Positions 62,260 to 64,000 of a stretch of 64,000 bases of DNA are shown here, in pieces. Numbering within the stretch: the stretch's first letter is position 1; the number at the start of each line of letters is the position of its first letter. Source of the stretch: Actinomycetes bacterium (lineage in GTDB: Bacteria; Actinomycetota; Actinomycetes; Nanopelagicales; Nanopelagicaceae); assembly GCA_947383695.1 (NCBI GenBank), contig OX376642.1, positions 868,001 to 932,000 of the forward strand. The letters run 5' to 3'. The notes beneath the pieces were generated by a model that was not told the origin of the DNA, searched no databases, and saw only the letters and a list, made by a program, of their open reading frames with translations. The position numbers and the translations under genes were made by a program.

Positions 62260-63158
62260 GGAGCAACCTTACTTATAGCGGTTGCTAAGGCTTGAACTAA
62301 GGCTGGAGTCCGCGGACCAAAGGAGAGCAGCAATGAATCATCCACATCGATCACCGCTGCATTTTTGCCAGCATTTGTTTGCGCTACTCCTGGAAGATTC
62401 AGTAAACCCTGAACTCCCCCGACAGATTCCAAACCTTTACTCATAACGAGAATGAGATCGGGATTAAGGGCTGCCAGACTTTCTGCGGTTAATGTATTGA
62501 ATGGTCGATCTAAATTTTGAGCTCCCACATCTACAGCACCTACCGCTTTTAATAATGAGTCTGCGCCAGATCCAGAGCCACCGATCAAATACACCGCTGA
62601 AGTTCCTCGTAAGTATAAAAAGGCGACTCGTGGAGAGTTGTTCACCCTTGAAGTTTTTAATGATGACTCCATTTGTTGAACCAGTAACTCTGCTTGTGCA
62701 TATGCGCCGACCGCCTTGCCGACCGCTCTGACCTTTGCAGGAAGATCGCTCAGGCTCCAACTTTCTGGTGTCTCAACTACAGGTATTCCAGCTTTTCTGA
62801 TTGTCTCAATCGCAGCCTTTGGACCAGTCGATGCATCAATGATTACTAGGTCAGGTTTAAGTCCAAGTACTTTTTCGGGTAACACCTGATGTCCAGATGT
62901 AACTATTGGAATATCGGATAGTGAATCTTCGGTACTAGAAATATCTCGACCCACCATGATTGATTGGCCGTTTAAGGATTGAATGATTTCAGCGACTCCG
63001 TTTGCTAAAACAATGACGCGTTGTGCTGTAAATGCGGTTGGTGCATCAAGTGAAATCGATCTCACATCATCCTGAGAAATTGTGTAACTGCTAACTGGGC
63101 GGTTATCGGCGCACCCTGATAACAGGGCAACAAGCGCGAAAATCACCACTTTTCTCAT
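62256..63158 (-). CDS. Substrate-binding lipoprotein, HmuT-like
   Basis: This 300-residue solute-binding protein of the helical-backbone type has a lipobox LLSGC (Cys16). Residues RVIVLANGVAEIIQSL and VLGLKPDLVIIDASTGPKAA match heme-binding HmuT-type proteins. The heme-versus-siderophore choice is inference. ATG 63158 has CACACT six bases upstream. It leads the three-gene importer operon. Confidence 0.85.
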   Translation of the reverse strand: MRKVVIFALVALLSGCADNRPVSSYTISQDDVRSISLDAPTAFTAQRVIVLANGVAEIIQSLNGQSIMVGRDISSTEDSLSDIPIVTSGHQVLPEKVLGLKPDLVIIDASTGPKAAIETIRKAGIPVVETPESWSLSDLPAKVRAVGKAVGAYAQAELLVQQMESSLKTSRVNNSPRVAFLYLRGTSAVYLIGGSGSGADSLLKAVGAVDVGAQNLDRPFNTLTAESLAALNPDLILVMSKGLESVGGVQGLLNLPGVAQTNAGKNAAVIDVDDSLLLSFGPRTPALVQALATAISKVAP

Positions 63159-63164
63159 GGGTGC

Positions 63165-63170
63165 AGTGTG
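63165..63170 (-). promoter_or_regulatory. -10 element CACACT, importer operon
   Basis: CACACT on the minus strand, six bases, then the ATG of the binding protein. Confidence 0.4.
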
Positions 63171-63183
63171 CCAAAACTTTCTA

Positions 63184-63206
63184 CGACAGAGATCTGTGTC
63201 CTGTCG
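63184..63206. promoter_or_regulatory. Inverted repeat CGACAG-N11-CTGTCG
   Basis: Perfect 6-base arms around an 11-base centre that itself contains AGATCT. It lies between the divergent importer operon and the secreted-protein gene, upstream of both -10 boxes. It is a candidate operator for an iron- or heme-responsive regulator acting on both sides. Confidence 0.45.
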
Positions 63207-63230
63207 GATAAGTGTTTTTAAGGGCGGATT

Positions 63231-63236
63231 TACAGT
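63231..63236 (+). promoter_or_regulatory. -10 element TACAGT, secreted protein gene
   Basis: TACAGT, six bases, then the ATG at 63243. Confidence 0.55.
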
Positions 63237-63242
63237 ACTCAG

Positions 63243-63716
63243 ATGAAGAAGATGTTGGCACTTGTTATGGCGATCGCTATTGCCTCAATGCCCTCATCTG
63301 CTGCGGCATCGATTAAAGGATCGCAGGGTCAGGTTTTAACGGTTTCAAAGAGTTCGGTGAGAAGCGGCTCGTTCGTTACGGTGAATGGAAAGTATTTTGA
63401 TGAAACTGTCGGAATTTACCTAGCCTTCTGTGTCATCCCACCCAAGGGACAAGCACCAACCCCCTGTGGTGGTGGCATTAACAAAGCTGGTCTTGGTGAA
63501 GCATCCTTTTGGATCTCATCCAATCCCCCACCGTATGCAGTTGGTTTAACGCAGGAGTTTTTACCTGGAGGACGATTTACTCAAAAGGTAAAGATCTCGA
63601 GGAAAATTGGAAAGTTTGATTGCACCAAGGTTAAGTGCGCAATCACAGTTCGTGCAGATCACTTGCGAAGCAATGATCGAAGTTCAGATCTATTTATTCC
63701 TATCACCATCAAATAA
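63243..63716 (+). CDS. Secreted Ig-like protein with two-cysteine motif
   Basis: This 157-residue exported protein has a signal peptide (residues 1-22, MKKMLALVMA ... AAAS). A beta-rich mature part follows with V-x-GKYFDETVGIYLAFC. The motif C63-V-x2-P-x-G-x2-P-x2-C75 is shared exactly with the next gene. A second Cys pair occurs near the end (DCTKVKCAI), with the look of neocarzinostatin-like folds (CTKVKCAITVRADH). It is divergent from the heme-type importer and may bind the same ligand. No known family is assigned with confidence. Confidence 0.72.
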   Translation: MKKMLALVMAIAIASMPSSAAASIKGSQGQVLTVSKSSVRSGSFVTVNGKYFDETVGIYLAFCVIPPKGQAPTPCGGGINKAGLGEASFWISSNPPPYAVGLTQEFLPGGRFTQKVKISRKIGKFDCTKVKCAITVRADHLRSNDRSSDLFIPITIK

Positions 63717-63724
63717 GGAGAAAA

Positions 63725-64000
63725 ATGAAGAAGCTCGTTCTTGTTGCATTAATTGGTTCACTGTTAGTCCCGGTATCAGCCCAAGCTGCAGAAACTAAGT
63801 TTGTCGGCGGACCTTTGACGAATCTTGAATCACAGGGAGCGACAATTAACATCATGCTCTCAAATGTCCCAGCAAAGGGTGGGCTCTACATTCAACAATG
63901 CGTTGAAGCACCGGCAGGATCTCGTCCCGCGGTATGTAATAAAGCGGTGGAGCTATGGATTTCTGACGCTCGTGGAGCTTCATTTTTACCCACTGACACT
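63725..64000 (+). CDS. Secreted two-cysteine protein, 3' end off the window
   Basis: This reading frame is open from ATG 63725 to the right edge (92 residues, no stop), so it is partial. A GGAG site lies just before the ATG. Signal peptide: MKKLVLVALIGSLLVPVSAQA. The mature part contains C59-V-x2-P-x-G-x2-P-x2-C71 with GLYIQQC before it, the same spacing as in the preceding gene (GIYLAFC). The two are tandem paralogues, 8 bases apart. The end of the protein is not visible. Confidence 0.75.
   Translation, partial: MKKLVLVALIGSLLVPVSAQAAETKFVGGPLTNLESQGATINIMLSNVPAKGGLYIQQCVEAPAGSRPAVCNKAVELWISDARGASFLPTDT

Noticed and set aside
63184-63219. Inverted repeat plus T-rich stretch as a terminator
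   Set aside because: No plus-strand gene ends upstream; the region lies between two divergent starts, so it is more likely regulatory.

Overview
The window is a gene-dense actinobacterial chromosome segment. The evidence for this is: an actinobacterial-type LexA box; the order rplS-lepB-rnhB-yraN-comM-dprA; a SigA/HrdB factor next to a DUF7455 protein and parE; SepH; DUF3040 and DUF4192 proteins; a class II DAHP synthase; a SAM-IV riboswitch; and divergent glgC/glgA. Short intergenic gaps, many 1-14 bp overlaps, many apparently leaderless genes, a moderate GC content (judged by eye, not computed) and a carotenoid cluster suggest a streamlined planktonic actinobacterium, most likely Nanopelagicales (acI, Ca. 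Planktophila-like). That taxonomic placement is inference. I saw no rRNA, tRNA, insertion sequence, prophage or CRISPR array. No stretch over 300 bases lacks a gene; the longest gap is about 210 bases, upstream of parE.

Layout. 1-2.2 kb: a partial secreted LamG-like protein, a divergent TetR regulator and a DUF3040 membrane protein. 2.2-7.0 kb: an SOS cassette (DUF6504, DnaE2-type polymerase, DinB) behind a LexA box. 7.0-11.7 kb: DoxX, TSUP, MFS and SulP membrane proteins, a YbaK deacylase and a VOC protein. 11.7-16.0 kb: a 1180-residue surface protein (FN3 repeats, InlB B-repeat, OmpA domain) divergent from a second TetR gene; this cassette is a paralogue of the one at the left end. 16.0-25.0 kb: carotenoid genes (CrtA-like, CruF, CruG-like glycosyltransferase, CrtD-like; then GGPP synthase, CrtI, CrtB), interrupted by an opposite-strand metF/CDP-alcohol phosphotransferase pair.

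25.0-38.5 kb: a TPP riboswitch with a PnuT-like thiamine transporter, a PASTA Ser/Thr kinase, endonuclease IV, threonine aldolase, Ogt, class II DAHP synthase, a phosphofructokinase with the residues of PPi-dependent enzymes, xylulokinase, GlgC/GlgA and two EamA transporters. 38.5-44.1 kb: era, dprA, comM, yraN, rnhB, lepB and rplS. 44.2-50.0 kb: inositol phosphatase, MFS, SepH, a phosphodiesterase and the pseudouridine catabolism pair psuG/psuK. 50.0-57.7 kb: a topoisomerase IV whose ParC lacks its C-terminal domain, an ABC-F protein, ParE, two small metal-binding proteins and SigA. 57.7-64.0 kb: MetX behind a SAM-IV riboswitch, DUF4192, PKD and NUDIX proteins, a heme/siderophore-type ABC importer, and two tandem secreted paralogues with a shared two-cysteine motif.

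The items most worth following up are the duplicated TetR/secreted-protein cassettes with a shared promoter motif, the CTD-less ParC, the recurrent -10 hexamer about 6 nt before start codons (a leaderless rule that also fixes several gene starts), the overlapping divergent -10 boxes between metF and the GGPP synthase gene, and the two-cysteine secreted pair beside the heme-type importer.
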